Virus record (IMG/VR): IMGVR_UViG_3300032435_000026
Location: 1-40,934 of that record
Source: a virus
Length of the DNA: 40,934 nt
Reading direction: 5' to 3' (one strand)
This document shows positions 30,460 to 37,366 of this stretch, one piece after another. The notes under the pieces are model-generated. The model did no database searches. It saw only the letters and a list, made by a program, of their open reading frames with translations, and was not told the origin of the DNA. The first letter of the stretch is position 1. Every line of letters begins with the position of its first letter. The translations under genes were made by a program, and so were the position numbers.

Positions 30460-31151
30460 GCGACACGACACACGACACCACCACCAGCGAAGCAGCGACA
30501 AACATGGTCGCGGGCGATCGCCTGCGGTCGTTCGTCGAGCGGCTTGAACGCCTCGGCGCTGAAGCAAAGGATATCGCGGAGCAAAAGAAACTCGTGATGG
30601 CAGAGGCCACGGCCGAAGGCTACGCGACGAAGTACATCGCCGCGATCTGCAAGATGCGCCTGAAGCCACCGTCCGAGCGCGACGAGGACGAGGCGATGAT
30701 GGACATGTACCAGGCGGCCATGGGCATGGCGCGCGAACTGCCGCTGTTCCGATCCATTCAGGCAATTGCCGTCGACACCACAGCGCGCGAAAGCATCCTC
30801 GAAGCGCTGAAGCTGCTGGCACCAGAGGATGGCGAAATCACGATCCGCGTTGGCGCGGGCCCGAGGATGCGCCTGTGGCGCACCAAGGAAGGTGTCCATG
30901 TCGAAGAGGTCACGCCGGAAACGCCAGCGCGGCGGAAAAGCGACGATGACGTCGTCGAGTCGGCAGCGTCGCGCGCGAAGTCCGATTTTCCTGACGTGAC
31001 GATCGACCAGGCAAAGTGCCTTGGGTCTGAGGCACGCCTCGACGACCAACCGGTGATCGCGAACCCATTCCCTTGGGATGACAAGCGCCGACGGAGCTGG
31101 GACGAGGGCTGGCGCGAGCAGGACGGCGGCGACGGGATGGGTCCGCAATGA
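30456..31151 (+). CDS. GapR (DUF2312) domain protein with RMF-like C-terminus
   Basis: 231 aa, GTG start overlapping the previous stop. Residues ~18-90 (MVAGDRLRSFVERLERLGAEAKDIAEQKKLVMAEATAEGYATKYIAAICKMRLKPPSERDEDEAMMDMYQAAMG) match the DUF2312/GapR domain, an alphaproteobacterial nucleoid protein that clamps overtwisted DNA ahead of replication and transcription. The C-terminal NPFPWDDKRRRSWDEGWREQDGG resembles the ribosome modulation factor motif. The middle is acidic and unstructured. Probably helps phage replication or reshapes the host nucleoid. Coupled to the HD gene (ATGA). Confidence 0.82.
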   Translation: MSDTTHDTTTSEAATNMVAGDRLRSFVERLERLGAEAKDIAEQKKLVMAEATAEGYATKYIAAICKMRLKPPSERDEDEAMMDMYQAAMGMARELPLFRSIQAIAVDTTARESILEALKLLAPEDGEITIRVGAGPRMRLWRTKEGVHVEEVTPETPARRKSDDDVVESAASRAKSDFPDVTIDQAKCLGSEARLDDQPVIANPFPWDDKRRRSWDEGWREQDGGDGMGPQ

Positions 31152-31618
31152 GCAGCACCGCACGAACCGACAAAATGTCGGCCAAGGTCGGGCTCCCTAC
31201 GATCCAGACCGTCGGCGGCACATATTTCGATTTTGTGGATCCCGATTCATCCACCATCACCATCACCGATATTGCGCATGCCTTGTCCAATCTTTGTCGG
31301 TTCACCGGACACACCAGAGGCTTCTATTCGGTCGCAGAGCATTCCATCTTTTGCAGTCAATTGGTGCCGCTAGAAGATGCGGCGGCGGCGCTGATGCACG
31401 ATGCTGCGGAGGCATATTGCGGTGACGTGTCCAGCCCTCTGAGAGCACTTTTGCCCGGATACGAAGTCATCTTGCGCCGCGTTGAAGCAGCAGTGGCCGA
31501 GCGCTTCGGGATGCCGCTGCCGCTGCAGGAAACAGTCAAAATAGCAGATTGCCAGATGCTGCGTCTTGAACAGCGCTTCGCGATGGACTCCGGCGATCGA
31601 TGGGCGGGGCTTGATTAA
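31148..31618 (+). CDS. HD-domain phosphohydrolase, truncated by in-frame TAA
   Basis: 156 aa up to TAA at 31616-31618. RGFYSVAEHSIFCSQLV, AALMHDAAEAYCGDVSSPLRALLP and VKIADCQMLRLEQR contain the H...HD...D metal ligands of small HD nucleotidohydrolases common in phages, likely acting on nucleotides. After the TAA the same frame continues for 41 codons with a family-like C-terminus (LPRITLRFWPPATARQHFLRRAMELGI), so the full-length protein would be about 198 aa. Either a nonsense mutation, a sequence error or readthrough. Confidence 0.8.
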   Translation: MSSTARTDKMSAKVGLPTIQTVGGTYFDFVDPDSSTITITDIAHALSNLCRFTGHTRGFYSVAEHSIFCSQLVPLEDAAAALMHDAAEAYCGDVSSPLRALLPGYEVILRRVEAAVAERFGMPLPLQETVKIADCQMLRLEQRFAMDSGDRWAGLD

Positions 31619-31744
31619 GAAGAGTCCCTTCCAAGGATCACGCTTCGGTTCTGGCCGCCAGCAACTGCACGCCAGCACTTCCTGCGCCGGGCCATGGAGC
31701 TGGGGATCACAGCTTGGGACAAATCCTCGGGGAGTTATCGCTGA
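31619..31744 (+). pseudogene. In-frame C-terminal remainder of the HD hydrolase
   Basis: Same frame as 31148-31618, running from the codon after the TAA to TGA at 31742-31744. EESLPRITLRFWPPATARQHFLRRAMELGITAWDK resembles the usual RLHFW...F...ELG ending of these phage HD proteins. It has no start codon placed for independent use apart from an ATG at 31694, and would normally be the tail of the enzyme. Confidence 0.6.
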
Positions 31745-31795
31745 ACGAAACGGCCAAGACGACGATTGTGGGAACAAATTTGTGGGGACAAATCG

Positions 31796-32038
31796 ATGAC
31801 AAAAACGACTGAGCACAAAAGCCTCAGCGAGCTCCAGAATGAGCTCCTTCAAGCGACAACAAAGCTGGAACGACAGCGGAGCAGCGAGGAAGCTGAGCGC
31901 AGGGCCACCACCGTCGCGTTGAACCGGGTGAACGCCGCACAAAAGGCGATCGATACCGCAATCGACGCGCTGCGCACCGGAGCTCCCAAGGACACGGATT
32001 GGAAACGCCCACCGCTTCGCGGGGAATACACCCCATGA
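31796..32038 (+). CDS. Small coiled-coil protein (80 aa)
   Basis: ATG 31796 after GTGGGGA; a longer reading from 31766 is less likely. Most of the protein is a charged coiled coil (SLSELQNELLQATTKLERQRSSEEAERRATTVALNRVNAAQKAIDTAIDAL), with a proline-rich end. ATGA-coupled to the AAA+ ATPase gene, so it may be a partner of that enzyme. No family recognised. Confidence 0.6.
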   Translation: MTKTTEHKSLSELQNELLQATTKLERQRSSEEAERRATTVALNRVNAAQKAIDTAIDALRTGAPKDTDWKRPPLRGEYTP

Positions 32039-33006
32039 GGCCTGTGAAGCGCGACCCTACGCTCGAGGACTTCGGGGATCTGATGATAAGTCCAGAGGAC
32101 GATGAGCCGATCCTGGGCACCGGGGTTCGCGGCGCGTTGCTCGAATGGCTGGAAGAAATATGGGCGAAGGACGAGCTGGCCGAGGTCGGCTTGAGGCCGC
32201 GCCACCGTGCGCTCTTTCATGGTGCGCCAGGCACAGGCAAGACCACGCTGGCGCGTCATCTTGCTGCGCGGCTTGGGCTGCCACTGCTGGCGGTGCGTCC
32301 CGACAAGGTTGTCGACATGTACCTCGGCGCGACCGGCCGCACCCTTGGCACCCTTTTTGATCTTGCGCGCAACGCACCGCTTGGCGAGGGCCCGGTGGTT
32401 TTGTTCTTCGACGAATTTGAAGCGCTGGGCTCGAAACGGGTGGCCGGTGCTCGCGACGCCCAGCGCGAAATGAACGCGGTCGTCGGCGTGCTCTTGCAGC
32501 GGATCGAGGCGCACCAAGGGCTGATCATTGCGGCCACCAATCACGCGGCCGAGCTCGACTCCGCAATCTGGCGACGCTTCGATATCCACATCAAGATTGA
32601 CACGCCAGGGCAGCGCGAGCGCGAGCTGATCATTGCGCGGTACCTCCTGCCCTTCGGATTGCCTCCCAAGGCCCTCATCGCGCTTGCCCTCTCGTGCGAG
32701 ACGTCTTCGCCCGCGCTCTTGCGGCAACTTTGCGAGGGTCTGAAGCGGAACCAGGTGCTGGGCCCTAAACTCGGGTGGCCAATGGGCAAAGAGGCCACTC
32801 TTGGGCGCGTCCTGGCGTCTGTCGCACCGCATCCGGAACTTGGGAAACCCCGGCTCTGGGCTCTGGGCGCTGCGGATCAGGCGGTGGCCGTGCTGCCTTG
32901 GCCGCTGCCCGGCGCTGGTGACAAAGCAGCCATGGACGACGACAGCCGGTCTCGAGACGCCGATCAGCGCGATGCCGCGGTTGTCCAGATGCGGAGGCCG
33001 AACTGA
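32035..33006 (+). CDS. AAA+ ATPase
   Basis: 323 aa. Walker A GAPGTGKTT (residues 63-71), Walker B VVLFFDEFEA (121-130), sensor-1 asparagine in AATNHAAELDSAIWRRFD (N169, followed by the arginine pair 180-181). The overall plan is that of single-domain FtsH/spastin-like AAA modules used as remodellers. Placed just ahead of HTH, nuclease and initiator genes, it could load or remodel the replication complex. No protease or helicase domain is attached. Coupled to both neighbours. Confidence 0.88.
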   Translation: MRPVKRDPTLEDFGDLMISPEDDEPILGTGVRGALLEWLEEIWAKDELAEVGLRPRHRALFHGAPGTGKTTLARHLAARLGLPLLAVRPDKVVDMYLGATGRTLGTLFDLARNAPLGEGPVVLFFDEFEALGSKRVAGARDAQREMNAVVGVLLQRIEAHQGLIIAATNHAAELDSAIWRRFDIHIKIDTPGQRERELIIARYLLPFGLPPKALIALALSCETSSPALLRQLCEGLKRNQVLGPKLGWPMGKEATLGRVLASVAPHPELGKPRLWALGAADQAVAVLPWPLPGAGDKAAMDDDSRSRDADQRDAAVVQMRRPN

Positions 33007-33446
33007 TGGCCGCAACATTTAATCGCGAGGCGTTCACCGCAGCCTGGAACAACTACCGCATTCCGGTGAAGCACATCGCAGCTGCGCTTGGCATCACGAA
33101 GCAAGGCGTCAGCTGGCACGCGAAACATATGGGTTTGCCGAACAGAGGGAAAAACCGCTATCGTAAGACCGACCCGAGGCTGCTCCGGGCCATGTGGATC
33201 GCAGGAGTGTCGGGACGCGAGATTGCCGCGCACTTTGGTTACAAGACCCCATGCGGCGCCACACTTGCCGCACGGAACGCTGGCCTGCCAGGGCGCGAGC
33301 GTGGTCCCTCCGGTGCTCGCAATGGTGGGTGGAAAGCGCACGTGCCGATCTCGGTCTTCTGGGAGCAGCAGATGGCGCTGCAGATGCATGCGCTGGCCGA
33401 GCGAGACAAAGAAGTCGCCCGGACAAAAAACAGGCCGGCAAAATGA
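33006..33446 (+). CDS. Double HTH DNA-binding protein
   Basis: 146 aa. Two similar helix-turn-helix units: AWNNYRIPVKHIAAALGITKQGVSWHAKHMGLPNRG (about residues 14-49) and LLRAMWIAGVSGREIAAHFGYKTPCGATLAARNAGLPGR (59-97), of the GcrA/resolvase type. The C-terminus is helical (VFWEQQMALQMHALAERDKEV). Probably a transcription factor of the phage early or late genes, as GcrA-like proteins work with sigma 70 in alphaproteobacteria; that role is inferred. Confidence 0.72.
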   Translation: MAATFNREAFTAAWNNYRIPVKHIAAALGITKQGVSWHAKHMGLPNRGKNRYRKTDPRLLRAMWIAGVSGREIAAHFGYKTPCGATLAARNAGLPGRERGPSGARNGGWKAHVPISVFWEQQMALQMHALAERDKEVARTKNRPAK

Positions 33447-34033
33447 TGGGGCGCAAACCATGGAACAGGTTGCGACCGACGGCATCTGCTTTGCCGACCG
33501 AACAGACTGCTTCGCCAACGCGAACGGGGATTGGCGGAGTGCGGGTTCCTATCTCGGCGCCGGAGGCAATTCCGCACAAGCCCAAAGCAAGGCGGCGCAA
33601 CCCAGAGGCCGACGCACAGCGCGCGATCGTGACGTTTCTGCGGATGATCCTGCCTCGGCGCGCGATCGTCCACCATTCGGCGAATGAGGTCCGAGGCTCC
33701 GGGCATGATTACGAGCGCGCGCAGGGGCTGGCCGTCGGCATGGGTGTCCACGCCGGGTTCTCTGATCTGCTCGTGATGTCGGAGCAACGGCTGCTCTTCC
33801 TGGAAGTGAAAAGCATGACTGGTCGCCCGACTGACGCGCAGCGCGAGTTTGAATCGGACGTCGTGGCGCAGGGCCATCCGTACGAAATTGTCCGCAGCGT
33901 CGAGGACACTCGCGCGGCACTCGAAAAGCACAAATTCACAACCCGAGAAAGGAGGAGGCCAATGCCGATAAACCAGGACGGTTTAAGGCCTGTCAGCGAA
34001 ACCGATGTCCGCAGCAAAGGGGATCGACCATGA
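33443..34033 (+). CDS. VRR-NUC domain nuclease
   Basis: 196 aa from ATG 33443 overlapping the preceding stop. After a basic unstructured start, residues ~55-165 show the VRR-NUC pattern: DAQRAIVTFLRMILPRRAIVHHSANE, GVHAGFSDLLVM (D108), LLFLEVKSMTGRPTDAQREFESDVVAQGHPYEIVRSVEDTRAAL with E121 and K123. The family includes Holliday-junction and structure-specific endonucleases. Expected role is processing of replication or recombination intermediates. ATGA-coupled to the initiator gene. Confidence 0.85.
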   Translation: MMGRKPWNRLRPTASALPTEQTASPTRTGIGGVRVPISAPEAIPHKPKARRRNPEADAQRAIVTFLRMILPRRAIVHHSANEVRGSGHDYERAQGLAVGMGVHAGFSDLLVMSEQRLLFLEVKSMTGRPTDAQREFESDVVAQGHPYEIVRSVEDTRAALEKHKFTTRERRRPMPINQDGLRPVSETDVRSKGDRP

Positions 34034-34980
34034 GCCACCAAGCGACCAATTGGGCGGTCCAGCAGCGTGGGCTGAAGCCAGCGACCAAGATTGTCCTTTG
34101 GCACCTCTGCGATCGGCATAACCCTGACTACGGCTGCTTTCCATCGCAGCATCAATTGGCCCACGACTGCGAAATGTCGCCGTCGGCGCTGAACGTGCAT
34201 CTGCTCAAACTCGAAGCAGCTGGGCGCATCCGGCGCGTTCAATCACGGGATCCGAAAACAAACCGGCAGCTGCGGACACGCTACATATTGGGGTTCGAGG
34301 CGCTCTTCATACCAGAGCCGACTCCGGAATCAGGAGTCGGGATTGTCGGAACAGAAAAGGAACAGACACCAAAGCCGACTCCGGAATCAGGAGTCGGAAC
34401 CGTCTCCGGAATTGAGGGAAAGCCGACTCCGGATAATGGCCAAAGCCGACTCCGGAATCCGGAGTCTAAGAGTAACCCTGTAACAGAACCATTAAGAGAA
34501 CCAGTAAAGGAGGAGGAGGACGCGCGAGAAAGCGCGAGACGGGTTTCGGATGTTTTGTTTTTGAGGGTTCTCACAGCGCTGGGCATCAACGCCAACCGAT
34601 TGCCAACTTGGTGGCAGGGCGACGCAGCCCGCAGCCACATCGGCAGCTGGCGGCACGATCTTGGGCTTTCAGACAACGCCATCCTCCAAGTCGCTGCAGA
34701 GACCAGGAAGGCGCACGCAGAACCGCCAGACGGTCCGAAGGCGCTCGATCGAGCCATGGCGCGCCGATCGGCGACGGACCGGGCGGCCAGCACCAGGATA
34801 GTTGCGGCAAAGCATTCTGCGCCACAGGCGAGCCTTGGCGAACGCGCGGCCTTCTACGCGGAAATCGTGAACTCGGACGGGTTTCTGGCACCCTCGATGA
34901 TCAGCTGCACCGTCCGAGACGCGATGCTGCATCAAGGCCTCGTGACCGCCGAGCGACTTCGCGAACGAGGGGTGAGATGA
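34030..34980 (+). CDS. Replication initiator, lambda O-like, with origin inside
   Basis: 316 aa. Residues ~1-95 form a winged-helix of the phage replication-initiator type (NWAVQQRGLKPATKIVLWHLCDRHNPDYGCFPSQHQLAHDCEMSPSALNVHLLKLEAAGRIRR). The middle (residues ~97-150) is encoded by iterons and repeats PTPESGVG. The C-terminal part (from ~175) is helical and may recruit the host helicase. This is the same plan as lambda O, in which the origin lies within the gene. Its TGA overlaps the methyltransferase starts. Confidence 0.82.
   Translation: MSHQATNWAVQQRGLKPATKIVLWHLCDRHNPDYGCFPSQHQLAHDCEMSPSALNVHLLKLEAAGRIRRVQSRDPKTNRQLRTRYILGFEALFIPEPTPESGVGIVGTEKEQTPKPTPESGVGTVSGIEGKPTPDNGQSRLRNPESKSNPVTEPLREPVKEEEDARESARRVSDVLFLRVLTALGINANRLPTWWQGDAARSHIGSWRHDLGLSDNAILQVAAETRKAHAEPPDGPKALDRAMARRSATDRAASTRIVAAKHSAPQASLGERAAFYAEIVNSDGFLAPSMISCTVRDAMLHQGLVTAERLRERGVR
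34318..34466. repeat. Iterons within the initiator gene (candidate origin)
   Basis: Dyad repeat with arms CCGACTCCGGA and its complement: near-perfect 23-bp copies at 34318-34340 and 34375-34397, a 21-bp copy at 34446-34466, a half copy at 34423-34439 and a degenerate one at 34400-34416. From 34375 on the starts are 25, 23 and 23 bp apart. A less GC-rich stretch with TAAGAGTAA and ATTAAGAGAA follows (34467-34510), possibly the unwinding element. Confidence 0.75.
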
Positions 34981-37088
34981 ATGACGTGGTGCTACGTCCC
35001 AGAAACGGTATCAGCCTGTGCGCCGGAGCCGGTGGGCTCGACCTTGGGCTCCAGCTGGCCGAATTCGGATATGCAACCCGCTGCTTTGTTGAAAACGATC
35101 CCCGCGCTCAGGAAGCACTCGTCGCCGCAATGGCCTCGGAGCTATTTCTTCATCGCAACCCCGCACGTTCAGCTGCTTATTTCGATGATGTTGATCCTTC
35201 GATATCGGTCGATCCTTCCTTCGCCGGATGGGATACCGGATCTCTCCACACCGCCCCTGTGTGGTCCAACCTGCGAACGTTCATCGGTGATGCGTGGCGC
35301 GGGCATATCAACATCGTCAGTGCGGGATACCCTTGCCAGCCGTTCAGCGCCGCCGGGAAGCGTCTTGGCTCGGATGATCCTCGACACCTCTGGCCCGACG
35401 TCGCCCGAATCCTTGTTGAAACCGGAGCCGAATGGGGATTCTTCGAAAATGTCGCTGGGCACATTTCCCTCGGTCTTGAGACCGTGCTGCGAGACCTTTG
35501 GGACATGGGCTACACGCCTGCGGTTGGCCTATTCTCGTCGGCTGAAGCATTCGGCGCGCACGAACGGCAAAGGGTTTTCATCGTGGCCCACCGCAAGGGT
35601 GGCGGTGGGAGAATACACGCGCGATCGAGGGCAGAAGGGCGCGGAGCGACCGACCTTAAAGGGCACGGCGGTGCTGTGGAAAACGCCATCCGTTCCGAAC
35701 GGCGGGCGGGCGATGCCAGAGGGCATGACGCTGACCGGCCGGAAACAGGACGGGACCAAGGGGCAGGTCGAATTGGAGCACCAAGCGAAGATGTGGGGAA
35801 CCCCGCGGGCATCGGACGCCGATCAGGGATGGTCGCAGAACCTGAACGATGTGGCGGAACAAGGCACTTGGCCGACGCCGCGCGTGCAGATGGCGAAGGG
35901 GGCGGGCGGCAATCAACAGGGCGCAGCAGACCTGCAAACGGTAGTCAGCACCTGGCCGACGCCTGCGGCCCGGGACCACAAGGGCAGCAGCCCGGCGAGT
36001 GTCACGAGGGTCAACGGAAAGACCCGGATGGACTTACTCGATTTTCGAGCCGAGCTGGGATTTCACCACCAGGACCAACCGACGGCGTCGCATGGAGTGC
36101 CGTCCTCAGACTGGCGCCCGATCTCGCGCCGTCTCTTGCGTTCCGCGATCTCGTCAGTCGGGCAAACGACCTTGCTGCGATGGTTGCGGAAGGACGCATG
36201 GCGGAAGCGCAGGCTCAATCCGATCTTCGTCGCATGGCTGATGCGCTGGCCAAGCGGCCACGCGCTTTGCGCATTCTCGGAAACGGAGTGGACCCACTGG
36301 TCGCAGGATATGCGTGGCGCTCTCTCAGCGCTGCCCATGGCCTCGGGCCCTTGGATCTGGGAACCGAAAGAGGAAGCGGCAGAGGCGGTCCAGTTTCAAA
36401 TGTTCAGCGGTGGTGCGGAGTGATGGTTGAACAGCAAACCGGAAGGCGTGCGGCGGCGAATATGCCGGCCGGAATACTTCACCATGCTGCGGAAATGCAT
36501 GCGGCGACCCTGCGGCATGCTGCGGACATGCATGCAGGAAGCCTTCAGCATGCTGCGGACATTCATGCGGCCTCTCTCGAGCATGCTGCGGACATGACGG
36601 AGCAGCATGCGCCCAATGCTGTATCGGCCTTGAACAGCGCCGATATGGGCCTGTTTGCGGCCGATCCGGCAGATACGCCCCCGCAACCCCTTACAAACGC
36701 GGCCAACATGCCCGCGGCGACCCTTCAGCGTGCTGCGCACATGCATGCGGCGACCATGCGGCATGCTGCGGACATGCCTGCCGGAACCCTTCAGCATGCT
36801 GCGGACATGCAGGCGGCCTCCCTCGAGCATGCTGCGGACATGACGGAGCAGCATGCGCCCAATGCTCTCTTGGCCCTGTGTGGCGCGGATATGGGCCTGT
36901 TTGCGGCCGATCCGGCAGATACGCCCCGAAACCCCTTAAAAACGCGCCGGTTATGCCTGCGGCGACCCTTCAGGATGCTGCGGACATTCATGCGGCGACC
37001 CTCGAGCATGCTGCGGACATTCATGCGGCGACCCTTCAGCATGCTGCGGACATGCAGGCGGCCTCCCTCAAGCATGCGGCGGACATGA
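34977..37088 (+). CDS. C5-cytosine DNA methyltransferase with repeat tail
   Basis: 703-aa ORF. Residues 1-450 carry all main C5-methylase motifs: SLCAGAGGLDLGL (motif I, ~13-25), SAGYPCQPFSAAGKR (catalytic Cys in PCQ, ~119), FFENVAGH (motif VI, ~155), HERQRVFIVAH (motif VIII, ~195) and RALRILGNGVDPLVAGYAW (motifs IX-X, ~430-448). The stretch 200-400 is low-complexity (LADAARADGEGG), typical of one phage subfamily. After residue ~482 it runs without a stop into alanine-rich 11-residue repeats, ending out of frame at 37088. The methylase probably ends near residue 470; ATG 36423 is a possible separate start. Confidence 0.85.
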   Translation: MNDVVLRPRNGISLCAGAGGLDLGLQLAEFGYATRCFVENDPRAQEALVAAMASELFLHRNPARSAAYFDDVDPSISVDPSFAGWDTGSLHTAPVWSNLRTFIGDAWRGHINIVSAGYPCQPFSAAGKRLGSDDPRHLWPDVARILVETGAEWGFFENVAGHISLGLETVLRDLWDMGYTPAVGLFSSAEAFGAHERQRVFIVAHRKGGGGRIHARSRAEGRGATDLKGHGGAVENAIRSERRAGDARGHDADRPETGRDQGAGRIGAPSEDVGNPAGIGRRSGMVAEPERCGGTRHLADAARADGEGGGRQSTGRSRPANGSQHLADACGPGPQGQQPGECHEGQRKDPDGLTRFSSRAGISPPGPTDGVAWSAVLRLAPDLAPSLAFRDLVSRANDLAAMVAEGRMAEAQAQSDLRRMADALAKRPRALRILGNGVDPLVAGYAWRSLSAAHGLGPLDLGTERGSGRGGPVSNVQRWCGVMVEQQTGRRAAANMPAGILHHAAEMHAATLRHAADMHAGSLQHAADIHAASLEHAADMTEQHAPNAVSALNSADMGLFAADPADTPPQPLTNAANMPAATLQRAAHMHAATMRHAADMPAGTLQHAADMQAASLEHAADMTEQHAPNALLALCGADMGLFAADPADTPRNPLKTRRLCLRRPFRMLRTFMRRPSSMLRTFMRRPFSMLRTCRRPPSSMRRT
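34981..36423 (+). CDS. Overlapping +1-frame ORF within the methyltransferase gene
   Basis: 480-aa ORF starting four bases after the methylase ATG (ATGAATG) and stopping at TGA 36421-36423, where the TGATG start of the repeat gene lies. From ~residue 200 on it has the repeated motifs SSWPTARVAVGEY, LWKTPSVPNGG, WGTPRASDADQG, WPTPRVQM, WPTPAARDHKG and, near the end, RRLNPIFVAWLMRWPSG, as found in phage methylase-associated proteins. The same DNA words read LADA in the methylase frame. May be a second gene, a remnant of an ancestral frame, or chance openness in GC-rich DNA. Confidence 0.35.
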   Translation: MTWCYVPETVSACAPEPVGSTLGSSWPNSDMQPAALLKTIPALRKHSSPQWPRSYFFIATPHVQLLISMMLILRYRSILPSPDGIPDLSTPPLCGPTCERSSVMRGAGISTSSVRDTLASRSAPPGSVLARMILDTSGPTSPESLLKPEPNGDSSKMSLGTFPSVLRPCCETFGTWATRLRLAYSRRLKHSARTNGKGFSSWPTARVAVGEYTRDRGQKGAERPTLKGTAVLWKTPSVPNGGRAMPEGMTLTGRKQDGTKGQVELEHQAKMWGTPRASDADQGWSQNLNDVAEQGTWPTPRVQMAKGAGGNQQGAADLQTVVSTWPTPAARDHKGSSPASVTRVNGKTRMDLLDFRAELGFHHQDQPTASHGVPSSDWRPISRRLLRSAISSVGQTTLLRWLRKDAWRKRRLNPIFVAWLMRWPSGHALCAFSETEWTHWSQDMRGALSALPMASGPWIWEPKEEAAEAVQFQMFSGGAE

Positions 37089-37340
37089 AGGAGCAGCATG
37101 CGCCCAATGCTCTCTTGGCCCTTTGTGGCGCGGATATCGGGCGGTACCGGGGAAATCAGGCGGATATGTCGGCGAAAGCCCTCACAATCGCGGCCGACAT
37201 GCCTGCCGGAACCCTTCAGCATGCTGCGCACATGCATGCGGCGACCCTGCGGCATGCTGCGGACATGCATGCGGCCTCCCTTGAGCATGCTGCGGACATG
37301 ACGGAGCAGCATGCGCCCAATGCTCTCTTGGCCCTGCGAC
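36465..37340. repeat. Array of 33-bp tandem repeats
   Basis: Unit of about 33 bp containing GCATGCTGCGGACATGCATG, i.e. dense 8-10 bp palindromes (CAGCATGCTG, CATGCATG). Units group into four blocks separated by a related spacer starting (A/T)...GAGCAGCATGCGCCCAA at 36597, 36843, 37088 and 37301, giving a ~246-bp super-repeat (one 245, one 213). In the plus frame each unit reads as an 11-residue alanine-rich motif such as HAADMHAATLQ. Confidence 0.88.
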
Positions 37341-37366
37341 GACAGGATCAACGAGTCAGCCCATGA
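36953..37366 (+). CDS. Hendecad-repeat protein, C-terminal part in -1 frame
   Basis: 137 aa from ATG 36953 (MPAATLQDAADIHAATL...), continuing the repeat protein of 36423-37088 in the -1 frame after one C is missing from a C-run near 36923-36926. Stop 37364-37366 overlaps the next start (ATGA), and the likely start at 36423 overlaps TGA (TGATG), so 36423-37366 looks like one gene of about 314 aa. The 11-residue period with Met/Leu and many Ala suggests a hendecad coiled coil. No function known to me. Confidence 0.5.
   Translation: MPAATLQDAADIHAATLEHAADIHAATLQHAADMQAASLKHAADMKEQHAPNALLALCGADIGRYRGNQADMSAKALTIAADMPAGTLQHAAHMHAATLRHAADMHAASLEHAADMTEQHAPNALLALRRQDQRVSP

Noticed and set aside
31566-31799. 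77-aa ORF overlapping the end of the HD gene
   Set aside because: Other-frame reading; the HD frame itself gives the family-like sequence beyond its TAA.
36465-37340. CRISPR array
   Set aside because: The repeats are contiguous 33-bp tandem units with related, not unique, spacers and no cas genes; they read as a protein repeat.
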